DNA of 64,000 bases from Favolaschia claudopus (taxonomy: Eukaryota > Basidiomycota > Agaricomycetes > Agaricales > Mycenaceae), in NCBI GenBank assembly GCA_037176885.1, contig JAWWNJ010000021.1:1674001-1738000 (forward strand), written 5' to 3'. The translations under genes were made by a program, and so were the position numbers. Each line of letters opens with the position of its first letter. Positions within the stretch are counted from its first letter, which is position 1. Positions 43,285 through 54,800 of this stretch are shown here, one piece after another. Under the pieces are notes generated by a model. The model saw nothing but the letters and a program-made list of their open reading frames with translations, had not been told where the DNA came from and searched no databases.

Positions 43285-43661
43285 ATGGTGCGTATTTCAT
43301 ACTCAAGGGCTAATTGCAAGCGCTAGGTATGGCTCAATTGCCCAGTGGAGGGGGACAGTTTTCTTCACAATTGTCTAGTTTTGATTATACAGCAAGGGGC
43401 ACCCATCCTTAAAATCTTGGACACGAGGTCGGAAAACTGACTTAAGGCTCGTTCGACGCCCACCCCCCATACGTAAGTGTTACATAATCCCCAAAACGGG
43501 TAATTCCTATCAAAAACTGAGAAAATTTGTCCAAGTTTTGCCGTGATTTGGATTGTACCAGCACACTTCGGGGACACTTTGGTGCTCAAACGTGTTATCC
43601 CACACAATTCTGCCTCCCAGCTGGCCAAAAGTTGCCGTTCGAGTCTGGTCGTGGGATACAT

Positions 43662-43827
43662 AATATATTATGTAATCAAATATTTTCTGTTACTTTTTTT
43701 TTGACCTTCGGAAACGCGTTTTTAGACCAATCAGAGGCTGGGTCGGAAAAGTGAAATAAGGTACTTCAGACCCCCACCCCCCTCTAACCACGTGTCTCGG
43801 GTTTTGCCGGTGGGTGCCCCTTGTTAT
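43662..43827 (+). repeat. Dispersed repeat D, copy 2 (unoccupied site)
   Basis: Block 1 (43662-43763) matches 6795-6896; CTTCAGAC follows directly at 43764, and block 2 (43791-43827) matches 7998-8036. There is no insertion at the TA at 43762-43763. Confidence 0.88.
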
Positions 43828-44217
43828 ACAGTGCCAGTCACCACGTCACGGTTCCCGATTTGGCAGGGAACGGCATCAAAAGTTGAAGTCGCTACTACAT
43901 TATGCTGTCATCACAGGTAAACTTAAAAACAGTGTAAAACGTCTCTAGAGATGTGTAGCAATCCACCTTGTGGTTTGCAGGGCAATGGGATCACTTTTTG
44001 TTTTCTCACTTCGGAAAAAGTGAAACGAACCCTAATGATGGGATCAAATCATTACTAATTGCCATAACCAGCGATGATAAGGTAGGGCTAGAGTCACGTG
44101 AGGCTCGGGCTTTGCCGACCCAACTCAGTGCAATCACCTATTTGGGGCATGGCAGCCTCGGCTACGAAGTCTTTACTCATTTCTGAAGTGCCGCAGACTC
44201 GAATTGAGTTGAACCCA

Positions 44218-44412
44218 TGCAAAATTCCTGTCCAAAACACTATTTTATTTTTTTCAGACCCGGAAAAAGTGAAACACCGTGGGAAAAAATGGTTTCTCGA
44301 CGCCAATCGCATTCTTTTGACGGGTTTCCTGGCCCAGAAAAAGGGAAATAAATTGCAGAAAATTATTTGACTATGAAATGGTGGTGTTGGAGAAGTGATG
44401 GTGGGCACTGTA
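44218..44412 (+). repeat. Dispersed repeat F, copy 2
   Basis: This matches 28755-28965 with one 12-bp-scale gap and a few substitutions. It ends at GATGGTGGGCACTGTAC. Confidence 0.85.
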
Positions 44413-44549
44413 CTGACCAAGTCATGTCTTGCTCAAATTTGTGCCAAATAACACTGTTCGCACCCTCCTCTGAGCACTAAGCATCTCCCAAAAGAATATT
44501 CAACCCTGAAACTCCTTGTCCCGATACACCGAGGGCAGAATGGAGGCAG

Positions 44550-45030
44550 ATTGATGTGAATTTCCTTTTTAGGTAATAGAGGGTTTGCGCAAAAGCCGAG
44601 TGAGCCCGTGCTCGGCTTTTGGCGATTGCGCAGCGTGCCAGCAATTCTCACCGCATTTCAACGGTCTTTTCGAGGTGGATGATATACATACCTTCCTTCC
44701 TTGACATTCAACCACTTTGGGCCGTGGGAATCTATGGAGCAACGCAGGTTAGGCTGGTTAGCCGTCTTCTTTTGGACAACCCAGCTCCACCTTCACAAAT
44801 ATCTGCTGATTCATGGATTCTGGACCTCGATGCGGGCGTCAACATACCTAAGTAATCACAAAGGGGCATGGTAGGTCCATTGTGGTCGATTTCGACCTGA
44901 ATTTGCCTTCACTGGAATCTTGTGGAAGCCGAGCACGGCTTTGCGCAAGGTGCCAAAAGCCGAGCACGGCTCACTCGGCTTTTGCGCAAATTGTCTAATG
45001 CATTTAATTTCGCCGCAACTGTATATGACC
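44550..45030 (-). repeat. Dispersed repeat A, copy 3, split by a MITE
   Basis: ATTGATGTGAATTTCCTTTT (44550) and GCATTTAATTTCGCCGCAAC (about 45000) are the two halves of repeat A in minus orientation, separated by the 418-bp element at 44578-44995. Confidence 0.85.
44578..44995. mobile_element. MITE, 418 bp, TAAT target duplication
   Basis: Arms of about 45 bp share TTTGCGCAAAAGCCGAGTGA and GTGCTCGGCTTTTGGC in inverted orientation. TAAT flanks both sides (44574-44577 and 44996-44999). The same site is empty in repeat A copy 2 (ATTACCTAAAAAGG at about 43214). A 3-bp TAA duplication as in PIF/Harbinger elements is possible, but the sequence supports 4 bp equally well. Confidence 0.9.
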
Positions 45031-45221
45031 TTCCGGGTGAACGCTCAGAAATCACGAGATAAGGGAAAGGCTGAATTGGCCACGATCACGGCGCTCACGG
45101 CCGAGGCGGAAGGCTTGCAGCGAGTGGCTGATTATCTCCATGACTGCCTTCAGCTTGCGGAAGAGAATGCTAGCATCTCGGCTGGGTTGGATGTCCTTAG
45201 TCAATTAGTCAACGCAGCAAG
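45024..45221 (+). other. Open coding-like stretch of unknown nature
   Basis: MTFRVNAQKSRDKGKAELAT followed by LTAEAEGLQRVADYLHDC is open up to the inverted-repeat element at 45222. It looks helical and could be an exon remnant. No family was recognised. After the element the frame meets a stop within a few codons. Confidence 0.3.
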
Positions 45222-45983
45222 CACTGTGGTCGCAGAACCCCATGAATTTCCCATAGCCGGACCATGAATTCCACAATTCACGGGTTTATCTGGTGAATTC
45301 AGATTCATGGGGTTGTGACTTCACGTACCCGATTCACATAATTAGAGTCCGCAATATGAAGTGCGTGAATTTCACTCGAAAATCGAATGAATGCATATGT
45401 GTGAAAACTGCTCAGAAAGTTCATTCCTTGCTTCCTGGCAACTCTTGGAAATTCACCCGTAAACCTCGTGAACTTCATGGAGTTCAAGTTGCCTCGAACA
45501 TGGTACATGGTTCTGGTCACCAGTACTGGTTGTGTTCCTAATACAGTAATATAGTCAATTTACATATACATACTTTGAATACCGTAACTTAGTAATCGTT
45601 AGTAAAGACTTGTTGTACTTGTTCAGTAAGTACTTCCGTGCAAAAGAGATAAGACTAATACTTGTATGTTGACACTGGTCAAAGCGAGGGGTACGTAGTA
45701 GATTTTTCATGCAGTTTTCACGTATTTTTCAAGTGACTTTCGGGAGTATTGGAAAAGAATCCAACACAGTGAAAGAGTTTTCATTGGAATATGAGGTGGA
45801 TATCATTCCCAAACCATGTGAATTAACACCATGGAATGTCCCACTCACATAGTTGGACCCAGTGAAAATATCTCCGTGAAATTCACAACTCCATAGTGGA
45901 ATTCACAGAGTTTTCCGGTGAATTTCCCATTGAAACCTTGTGAACCAACTATGGGAAAGTCAGGGGGTTATGCGACCACAGTG
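45222..45983. mobile_element. CACTA-like MITE, 762 bp, 3-bp target duplication
   Basis: The ends are CACTGTGGTCGCA and TGCGACCACAGTG, continuing imperfectly (AACCCC...TTTCCCATAG). AAG is duplicated at 45219-45221 and 45984-45986. CACT(G)-type ends with a 3-bp duplication fit CACTA/EnSpm elements. Internal DNA is rich in GTGAATT/AATTCAC words in both orientations. No transposase. Confidence 0.88.
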
Positions 45984-46090
45984 AAGTAACGGATGAAGCA
46001 AGTGCACCGGACTCAGCAATTCAGTTTGCGCTTCCCCAAAGCAATGTAATTTACTGGACCAATTTGATTTGATTTTGATTTGAATTTCTA

Positions 46091-47310
46091 TGTCGCAAAA
46101 ATCGAAACCCGGTTATACTCAGTTGTAACCTGTTATAAGTCTATAATCTGGGAGGGGGGCCTATAAAGCCTGATTAGACTTATAAGTCCTATAATTTTTA
46201 GAGATCGTTATAAGTCATTATAGAGGTTATAGCTCCTTATTACCGTGTTGGCCCGGGGAAGTTTTCACCGCACATTTGGCCCATGGAGTTCATCTCAAAT
46301 CAAGCAAAGTACTGAATAAAAATGATCTATTTCCAACTACGCTACGTGTACAACATCGTAGAAGTCGCCAACTATGTTGCAGAAGGGGAGGGGAGTGTCT
46401 GATGAAGACAACTGCAACCGAGATTAGACAGCGCGCCTTAGAAGACAATCAGGCTCTTGAGCACCTCTGGTGAATTCGTTCGCCGTGGTTGACTTTCTTT
46501 CGCAAGATGCGGAACATAGCGCACTAAACGCCCTGTGAAGGTAAGTCAAAATATTCGTTACAATTTAATCGCCTCATCATCGACCTAAATGAGCTTCAGT
46601 TGCGTTGAAGCTTCAAAGGGCACAGAATTAGAACTTCGTCAGAAATAAGCAACAAAAGCGACACACCGATACACCGATGGACCGATTCCCCCATGTCGGT
46701 GGTTTCTGATGAATGCGTGGGCAAAACCGTTACAGCACACCCGTCGAATATACTGGCACTAGCATCGAGGGAGGGGTGGGATCGACGCCGTTGTATGTCC
46801 TCGAGCGGTCGATGGTGGTGGTTGAGAGGAAAGAGCTGCGGAGTCACGCTGTCACGGCCTGCGGCCTCATATTCCCGCGGTGACGTCACTGTGTGGGGCT
46901 TTCCCAAAATGGCCCAAAGCCTCTCTACACTAACGATTCATCCCATCTAACCATGCAACTGCGTCGTTCTCACTCATGTTCCCGACTCCGAGCCTGAGCG
47001 AGAAGCCATTTTTGTACGAGGAGCACACATGATTAACGCTTTCGGCTGTCGAAACGAACACAGTACATATTATCTCAATGATGTTGTAGATGGAGATTGG
47101 TTCCTGCGGGCGGAAAATTGAATTCTATTGGGATTTCGGGGGTCGAGGAAACTATTGTTGGGTGTTGCAGCTTGTAAGGTAGTTATAATAGGCAATAACG
47201 GTCCTCCCGACATATAGCCGGTTGTAACTAGGTATAACCCGCCTATAATTGCCCTATAACTGCTATAATCGGTTATAATCGGTTATATCGGACTTTCCAT
47301 TTTTGCGACA
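46091..47310. mobile_element. TA-flanked TIR element, 1220 bp
   Basis: The ends are TGTCGCAAAAATCGAAA and the complement of TGTCGCAAAAATGGAAA, with TA on both sides (46089-46090 and 47311-47312). Both subterminal regions carry many GGTTATAA/TTATAACC words (46110-46245 and 47150-47290). The interior has short open frames without domains. Fits a non-autonomous Tc1/mariner-like element. Confidence 0.75.
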
Positions 47311-48232
47311 TATACTATGCTGTACCTGGCCACGGTAGGGCTATGCAGCAGTACGGGTAAGGAGTAGGTACGGGTTCGTAGAGTATGAGTGTAGTGCGGG
47401 ACGTGTAAAGTATCATAATTGGGAGGGTGTGGCGAGGGTACGATTGGGGTGTGTCGGAAAAAAGCTATTTTGCTTATAACGGATCAGGCCGGCTTACGAC
47501 CTTATCACGGCTTGCGAGGGATTACAAGCCGCCCCACGGGGGATTATGATCCGTGATAAGCCGTTATAAGCGGCGCGCCTGCAAAAAGCTCTTATAGGTG
47601 TCGCGATGACTTTGCAAACTTCCACAGCATCCAAGTATCACCGTTTTCTTTGCTTCCTCGTCTTCAATCGCTGACCGTTATGCTGCCTCGGGCAGTGCCG
47701 AAATTGCCGGGACTATTTACGACATCCTCACACGCGCTCCACAGCTCGCCAGGCTCGCCTCACATATGCTGCGGAAAGCCTCCCACGCCTTTTCTCTCCC
47801 AACCACCACCACGACCGCCCCGAGATCTCATATTCAGCTTGCCTCTTCGTCGTAGCCGCCAGAGTATATACTAGAAACGAAAACGAAAACGACTATATAT
47901 AGAATAGCCGATAGATGGCCGGTGGTGCCCGTCGGCAGCAGGTTCAGAAACGAAAATGAAGCAGTCGGCACGGAACAAGTCAAGGTCGGCTCTATGACGC
48001 CAAGGGTCACGGTCACGTACATGCTCATGTTGGTCCCGTTCCGATGCTCAGCTACTACTTAAAAATAACCGAAATTGCGTTTTTTCCCTCCGCAAATTGA
48101 GATGCTCGTGCAACTTAGCTACTGCCGGCAGCCAACACAAATTAACAGATAAATATAAAATAATAATATTTGTTTACTTTATGTAGTCCATTCTTGTTTC
48201 CTATTTACATACCTTTAGTGTTTGTCTATAAG
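47311..48232. other. No gene; local inverted repeat
   Basis: AAAAAGCTATTTTGCTTATAACGG (about 47458) faces GCCGTTATAAGCGG...AAAAGCTCTTATAGG (about 47550-47600), probably a small degenerate MITE. GAAACGAAAACGAAAACG occurs near 47873. The rest shows nothing supported. Confidence 0.5.
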
Positions 48233-48566
48233 TATCATGTTTGCCACGAATCTCATACTTGGGTATCGTAAAAATTTCTATTTTATGATTTTGAAGTGGA
48301 GTGATTTTCACTCTTCAATTAAGTGCTAAGTAAGACACGCCGTGTGCGTGACCTGGTACAGCCACTCGGACGCGTTCGGCAAGCGGCCGATGACACAATA
48401 GACCACGTACATTGATATACTGTGACTGTGACATCAATCCAATCCTCTCGGCTTCTTTGCCCGTTTCTGAATGCTGGCAATTGATGGACTTGATGGCCTG
48501 GAAGGCCGCCTGATCATTATCAGCTAGCCGCGTTTTCGTTTTCGATTTTCGTTCATACCGTTCCCG
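48233..48566 (-). repeat. Dispersed repeat E, copy 2
   Basis: Reverse complement of 8525-8872, with small indels. It ends CGCGTTTTCGTTTTCGATTT at about 48530-48550. Confidence 0.85.
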
Positions 48567-48612
48567 GGCCGACCTCTACCTCCCTCCATGGGTCTAGCCT
48601 TTGGGGGTGATA

Positions 48613-49369
48613 CTGGGGCATAATTATGTCCAATTTCGATGAAAATACGCACAACCTAGCATAAAAAACACACAGCTTATACAAAAAATTTACACAGGTG
48701 TGTGCATGCGCCGCAAAATACACACCCCACAAAAAATGCACACCTTTGAAGGTTACTAAAAACGCACAAGTTCAAGTTTCGTCACATTGCCGATGTACTG
48801 GCTCTTGCCGAAGTGATGGCCTGAGCATATTTGTGATGTGTCTTCGATCTTTGCAGTTATAATTCCTCGAAGATGTATGGCCTACATTGAGAGGGTAGAC
48901 TTTGGTTTCAAAAACTGAATATTGCATGGCCAGCCAAATAAATACGAAGAAGCAATCTGCAAATACCACCAAGTGCTTCCTCATTCTTTTTACAGATGAG
49001 GTACTATTATTAATGCAGAAGCTGTTGGAAGCGTGGCTTTGTCTCCTGCCAATGTCAGAGCTATCATTATGGTCTAAAACAAACCTGGTAGTGCTCACTT
49101 GCGGCACTGAGTGTGTTTGGTGAGCGGATTTGTGATGCCGGAGGATTTTCTTTTGATCCGTGTGATCCGTCAGCGCTTTGACTTGCTCGATTTTGACCGC
49201 CAACTACTGCCTGTGTGGGTTTCTGCAGGACATGTGGCTGTGTCCTTTTTTTCTGCACGAAAAGGTGTGTGTTTCTGCTGCACCCTCGGTAGCTGTGTAT
49301 TTTTGTGCTGATTTGCACTCGACCTGTGCGAATTTTCACAAAGCTGTGCGCAAAATAATTATGCCCCAG
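48613..49369. mobile_element. TA-flanked MITE with repeated subterminal GTGTGTATTTT motifs
   Basis: The ends are CTGGGGCATAATTAT and ATAATTATGCCCCAG (15 bp), flanked by TA (48611-48612, 49370-49371). Each arm carries four to six inward-facing copies of a G/TGTG(T/C)(A/G)TTTT(T/G)(T/G)GC-like word spaced about 20-30 bp (48640-48775 and 49263-49355). These look like repeated transposase-binding sites. The interior has no clear gene. Confidence 0.8.
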
Positions 49370-49374
49370 TATTA

Positions 49375-49559
49375 GGGGTGCTCAATTCTTAGCTCGTCAG
49401 CTCGTCTCGTCCACAAAATAATTAATTCGGTGATGGATTGATCAAAATATGACGCGGAGTGGAGCGACACGCGGAGTGATACCATCGTCTCATCAACTCA
49501 TCAGGAAATTAAATAATTTCTGGACGAGACGAGCTGACGAGCTAAGAATTGAGCACCCC
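49375..49559. mobile_element. Short MITE, 185 bp, 37-bp perfect TIRs
   Basis: GGGGTGCTCAATTCTTAGCT...GTCTCGTCC at the left is perfectly complementary to the right end. TA flanks both sides (49373-49374, 49560-49561); an ATT 3-bp reading is equally possible. It directly abuts the TRA1 fragment. Confidence 0.92.
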
Positions 49560-49560
49560 T

Positions 49561-50327
49561 ATTAATCGGTTCGCTCATGTTGCGCGCAAGCATGACTTGC
49601 TCGACGCCTGCTTCACCTCCTTGATCAAAATCTACACCCTTCCCAACATCGAGATCTCTGAGGCTTTCCTCAAACTTCGAGAACAAGCCCGCTGTCACTA
49701 TCAGAAACCAAACGATCTTGCAGCTGGGTTGGAGGTCATCAACAATACGAATCTTGTTTTCTTCTCCGTGGCACAGAAGGCCGAGTTTTATACTCTCAAA
49801 GGGATGTTCCATGCCCGCGCTAAACGCAATGAAGACGCCAACAATGCTTTCGGTCAGGCAGTGCAGCTGGACATGACCCAGGCTAAAGCTTGGGCGGAAT
49901 GGGGCCGTTTCAATGACAACATGTTTAAGGAAGTGCCAGCCGACCTCTCGTATGCAGCCAACGCAGTTAGTTGCTATCTCCAAGCAGCAGGTCAGTATAA
50001 GAGCGAAAAGAGTAGGCCCCTCATCGCTCGAATACAGTGGCTTTTGAGTGTCGACGATAACACCCTTGCGATATCTCGTGCCTTCGATACTTACAAAGGC
50101 GATGCTGCCTACTGGTATTGGATCACTTCCATTCCGCATCTCTGTATGTCATTGTCGAACCGCGAGGTTCAGCAAGCGCGCTACGTGTTACTCAACCTTG
50201 CTCGGCACTATCCCCAGGTAATTTGTTGGATGCGCATGTATACAATGGCATACTTACTTTGCGGCAGGCGCTCTTCTTCCAACTGCGTACCACACGCGAG
50301 TGTATTATGGATAATTTTCAGCTCTGA
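49561..50327 (+). pseudogene. TRA1: TRA1/TRRAP FAT-domain fragment
   Basis: TRA1 (TRRAP) is the very large PI3K-like scaffold of the SAGA and NuA4 acetyltransferase complexes. This copy starts at NRFAHVARKHDLLDACFTS immediately after the MITE and continues through IYTLPNIEISEAFLKLREQA, LEVINNTNLVFFSVAQKAEF, AFGQAVQLDMTQAKAWAEWG, AANAVSCYLQAAGQYKSEKS, WLLSVDDNTLAISRAFDTYK and WYWITSIPHLCMSLSNREVQ. A 50-nt intron (50218-50267) is kept and followed by ALFFQLRTTREC, after which similarity ends. About 240 of more than 3,500 residues are present, uninterrupted. The retained intron argues for DNA-level duplication rather than retrocopying. It is a gene fragment, not the functional TRA1. Confidence 0.85.
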
Positions 50328-50566
50328 AGCATGTATATGTTATAAGACGTCGTGAGTAGGGCCTGGAGCCCAGGATTGTCATAGCAGGACCCGGAATCTA
50401 GAAGCATCTACCATCTTGAACTCAACCAATGGTTGCTTTGAGTCTGAATATGGGTGAATGCGGGAGATTCTTTCAAAAAAATCAAACCAGTTGGTTAATT
50501 CCCTGTGTCAAATAGATGTCTTACCACCTTCGAAGGCACCCGGGGTCTTCAACAGTATGTACATAA

Positions 50567-50936
50567 GAGTGCGTTCGGATCATCCTGACCCCAGGTCAGC
50601 CTTCAGGATGCAGGATGCAGGATCGGCAACCCGGGTACGGCGCAAGTCCGCGGCCGGTTGGGTTGATGACAGTGGTGGGAAACAAACAAAACCCCAGTAT
50701 CTCCCTGTTTTTCGGCAATAAGACGCGCAAACATTTGGTTCTAAAGGCATTCTCGGCTACTCTCAGACATATGACACGTTAAAACACCCAAAAAACGCGT
50801 CCAGATTTGCGGAATAATACTATGTTTTCAAGGCACGGGACTTGTTATCAACCGGCACAATGCTCCGGACAGCCGTCAAACAGCCATCATCCTGCATCCT
50901 GCACTGACCTGGCGTCAGGATGATCCGAACGCACTC
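50567..50936. mobile_element. PIF/Harbinger-like MITE, 370 bp
   Basis: The ends are GAGTGCGTTCGGATCATCCT and its complement, with CCAGGTCAG and GGATGCAGGATG in the arms. TAA is duplicated at 50564-50566 and 50937-50939. A TWA 3-bp duplication is typical of PIF/Harbinger. Non-coding. Confidence 0.9.
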
Positions 50937-50939
50937 TAA

Positions 50940-51800
50940 TTGCTCAGTTGAGCCGAATCAAACGAATATCTGATGCGGCACGCATCGGCTTGATTCCCGA
51001 TTCAATGCTCAAATTCGCTGACAAGAATCGATGCAACTCGATGACATTATGAAAAACACCCACCACATTGATCTGCAGTAAATTACATTGGCTCTGCACT
51101 CATCTGCATTGCATTGCGGATTGCATCAGATTGCATTGATCTGCATCGAAAAACTTGATGCAATTCAATGGCATTGTATTTCTGTCCGATAAAAGCCGTC
51201 ATAATAATGGGGTCAGTCAAGGGTCAGTGTGAGCCACCCTGACTTGTTGGCGGCAACGAAATGGTTCACTGATTGACGCGTAGGTATAGTCATAGATGTG
51301 CGCACACATTCATTAGAGTAGGAAGATACTAGTAAGACGGACATTTCTGAATCTTGATTACTTTTCGAATCTGGCCGATGATTTTTGGCAAGTTTTTCAA
51401 TGACGAATGGGCAGATGAGCGGTCGTAAAGCTGCTGGTGACGGAGGAAGGGTTTTACAGGGGCGATTGAAGGCACTGCACAAGCAGTTTGAAGTTGCGGT
51501 CAAATTCAAGAATTATTTACTCTTTATACTGTGATGCGAGACTGATTGGGTGATGCAACGCCGATCTTCGCTCATCCTTTTGCTTTGCGACGTAAATCAC
51601 AGCTTGCCCAATATCTTGGTTTGGATTTGGGCGGACCTGTCTCAAAGCCCACTCACCTGCTTACCGTATCTTAACAACTGGATTGGACTGTACAGCAGAG
51701 GGTATATTACATACGACGTCACAGGATGAGTAGGCTCGACCAAAGATAAGCCTTACCAATATCAAGGCTTAATTGAATTTAAGCCTTAACCCTTAGCCCG
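50940..51800. other. No gene; CTGCATT/GATCTGCAT repeats
   Basis: From 51018 to 51175 the words GATGCAA, TGATCTGCA and CTGCATTGCATT recur about ten times, a degenerate short tandem repeat. The rest is unassigned. Confidence 0.55.
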
Positions 51801-54800
51801 AAAAGTCGCTACCCTTCCTTAGTATGGCCGCAGCAACCGACCGCGCAACCCCTTCTCCCAACTGTACGGGAACCGCATTGCCAACTTGTCGATACAACTT
51901 GAATGGTTTCAGGTCGATACAACAAACAGAGAGAAAGTTCATGAAACACGTACGTCACGTACTTCGGCTTTGATGCTGTATTTTTTGTTCATTTTCCGTC
52001 GATATCTGAGCCTGTAACTGTCCCTGAATCCCTGAGCTCTCTTCACCTCAGCCAATGTGTATGTGCGTGATTGCTTAGGTACTTCAGTTTTCTGAAGCCA
52101 CCTATACAGAAACAAACCTTACATTGGGGTGTAATCCGGGGCTTCCTAGAGAGTCGGCTCTCGTCCTTGTCGTAATGGTGTGAAATTTGCCTTGTCCGTT
52201 GGCGCGACGAAACCAGGGTTTTCCGTTTGAAGGGGCTCTGCGCGTTCTCAAAACGCTTCTCCCTTTCTTGCTGCGCACATCTGAGCTTCATGAGTCACAT
52301 TTGTAGACTAAGGTTGTTGATCCTGCCTCTGTAATCCGCAAGCGGAAGAAATGGTATCTGTGCTGTTATACGCGCAACTTCTCGGCTGACTCCGCCTGTG
52401 TAATGATATCAGAGTGTCTCTTGGGTGTCGTTTCGCATCATTGCCTGATACGGGGTGGAAGGAGGGACGGGGTATCTGACGGGACGCTCATATCCAACAC
52501 GGGGAGTTGTGGCATCGAACTCAGGCGCTCCCAATGCCCGCTTTGGGGCCCCCGGCACTGTCCTATTTCCTTCTTTCAGCAACACTATTAGTTAGAGTCT
52601 GTATTTTAGTTACCAGTGAAAAGGCGGCTGTTAGTCAAATGAATGAGTAAGAAAAGCGAGAACCACTGCGTCGACGCACCATATCTCCGATAGCGTCGTC
52701 AATTGTTACTCCCGGATGAGGGGCTAGCAAGGTGTCCCGTCGAGCAGCACATGCGAGCTTGTCTCTCACGGGTGAGACTGAGTAGTTGGGTGGTTTAACG
52801 GCTGCATGTGTTGGAAGCGGCAGGTCCGGAAGGCTGAGACCACGTTGTGCAGCCAACAGGAGTAAACGATTCCTGTTTTGCGCACTACCGAGCTGGGCAG
52901 AATTTACCATTCCGATTCCGACTTGATATCCTAAATCAATCAGTCCACGGCTCATAGCCTTTAGCATCGAATTCTCAATTCCGTTATCGTTGTGACCGGT
53001 AATTCCAGAGACGTTTTCGAAAACAACATGACGAGGCCTGTATATTTCTACGACGCTTAGCCATGTTAAGGGCAGTCCGCTCCTGGCCACATGGATGAAT
53101 GTCGCGTCCGGCTCTGTGCTGTGGCGTACCTAGGGTCATGTGTATGCTGTGGTCCTTATTGAAGTACTTGAGATTTGAAGCTCAGAGGTCAACACACACC
53201 TTGGATGTATTTTGGTTACTGAAGCTTCCGCATGGGGTACCTGAGTCGAAGTCAGTTTACGTCGCATTGATTCAATTAAAACTGCTTGCCTCCGCAAAGA
53301 ACTCCCAAATTATCCAGCCGTGGGATCGAAGTACTCGGAATTCTTTGCCCATTGATACCTTCCATGAATCGAGGCTGTTTCCCAGCCTTTCGGTTTGCCG
53401 AGAACTCCAGAAAGGCATTGATATCGGCCCAGAAAGCGTTCTGATGATTAGCACTAAGACACAAGGTTCAGAATGCATACAAATAGGTCAGGATTTCCGT
53501 TTCGCACTTGAATGATGCTACTGCAGATTCATCCGCATCAATTGCGCAAGCAATTTCAAACATATTGGTGTTAGTGAATCCTTCAGAGAGCCCATCAACC
53601 CCTTATTTACTGTTAACTGGAGGTGTCGAATGGATAGCAGAAAGCAGTACCACAGCATAAGTCCAAAACAGACACAGGTTTATGATTCTTTGAGTGCTCG
53701 GGCTCAAGTTCGGAGCAGTGGGTCGTAAAACACGGCCAACATATCTTGCGGCTGTTGGCCCGCGTTTTGCGCTCATCTTCCATGTAAAAATGGTCGGAGT
53801 GAGAGTCTATCCATTTTTTCAGGTCATCTGGAGATTTTTTTCCACTGACGTAGAACGCTCCCCGAACATCCTTCACTGCACGACATTCGACGATTAGCGT
53901 CCGACAAAGACGCCTCTGTGGTGTATATTTTAGCATCAATGAATGCAGTAATTTGAAGGGGTTCATACAGGGTCCTTTGTGTGGCGCTCAAAGCGACGAA
54001 TTCGAAGCTGTTGGACTTGGGGGATTAATCCGATGATTTGATTGAGCTCGAAACAACCGTCAGGATCAGGATCAGAGCCGCTTCTCGTTGTTGGATTTTT
54101 TTCCATGTAAACGAAGTCCCATGTGTGATAAACGCTTCCTTGGTAAAGCACTGTATCCTCGCGCTCAAACTGCGGAGTATTGATTGCCTCTACCGCTGTC
54201 TTGAGTGTGCAACAAGGACACGGCTTGTGGGATGGAGCATCGCTCAAAAGATCGCGCCGTCTTTTTTGGCTGAATTGGTCAGTAAACTGGAAGGGTCCGC
54301 CGTATGTTAACCTACGGGGATTCGACATCAACACATCTATCAGTGGCTTGAGTCGTACCTGCAGAAATACCGACCATCACACTCTGCTCCTGGTTCGCCC
54401 CTTGGGCCTAGAAATTTGACTTGGTGCTTTCCTATGATTGATGCTACCGGAATGTTATCACAGCGAGAGGTATAGCAAAGTTCATCCCTTCTCCCGGCTT
54501 CCCCCAGGGAAGTTGATTGAGCTGGAGAAATTGTGTTTGTAGATGATTAGGCCAGGGAAAAAACAATTCACCCTTTTCAAACCATTGCACATGCACAATG
54601 TGGTCTCCCACATTGTCGCCGACAAAGTATGCGATTTGACAAAACCTGTAAGTCCATCAGACATCCGGTGGGCTATGACTTTGACCCACTTGCCACTCTG
54701 ATTCTGTGTTGCGCTGGAGGCAACTCGCGTCGTCCCCTGCGGCGACCGATACTACCTCTCCAATCTGCGAGCGCGATGAGAGCCATACTCAAAAGCCCAG

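Noticed and set aside
53099..53515. A 138-codon + strand frame
   Set aside because: It is antisense to methyltransferase exons, which show conserved motifs on the minus strand.
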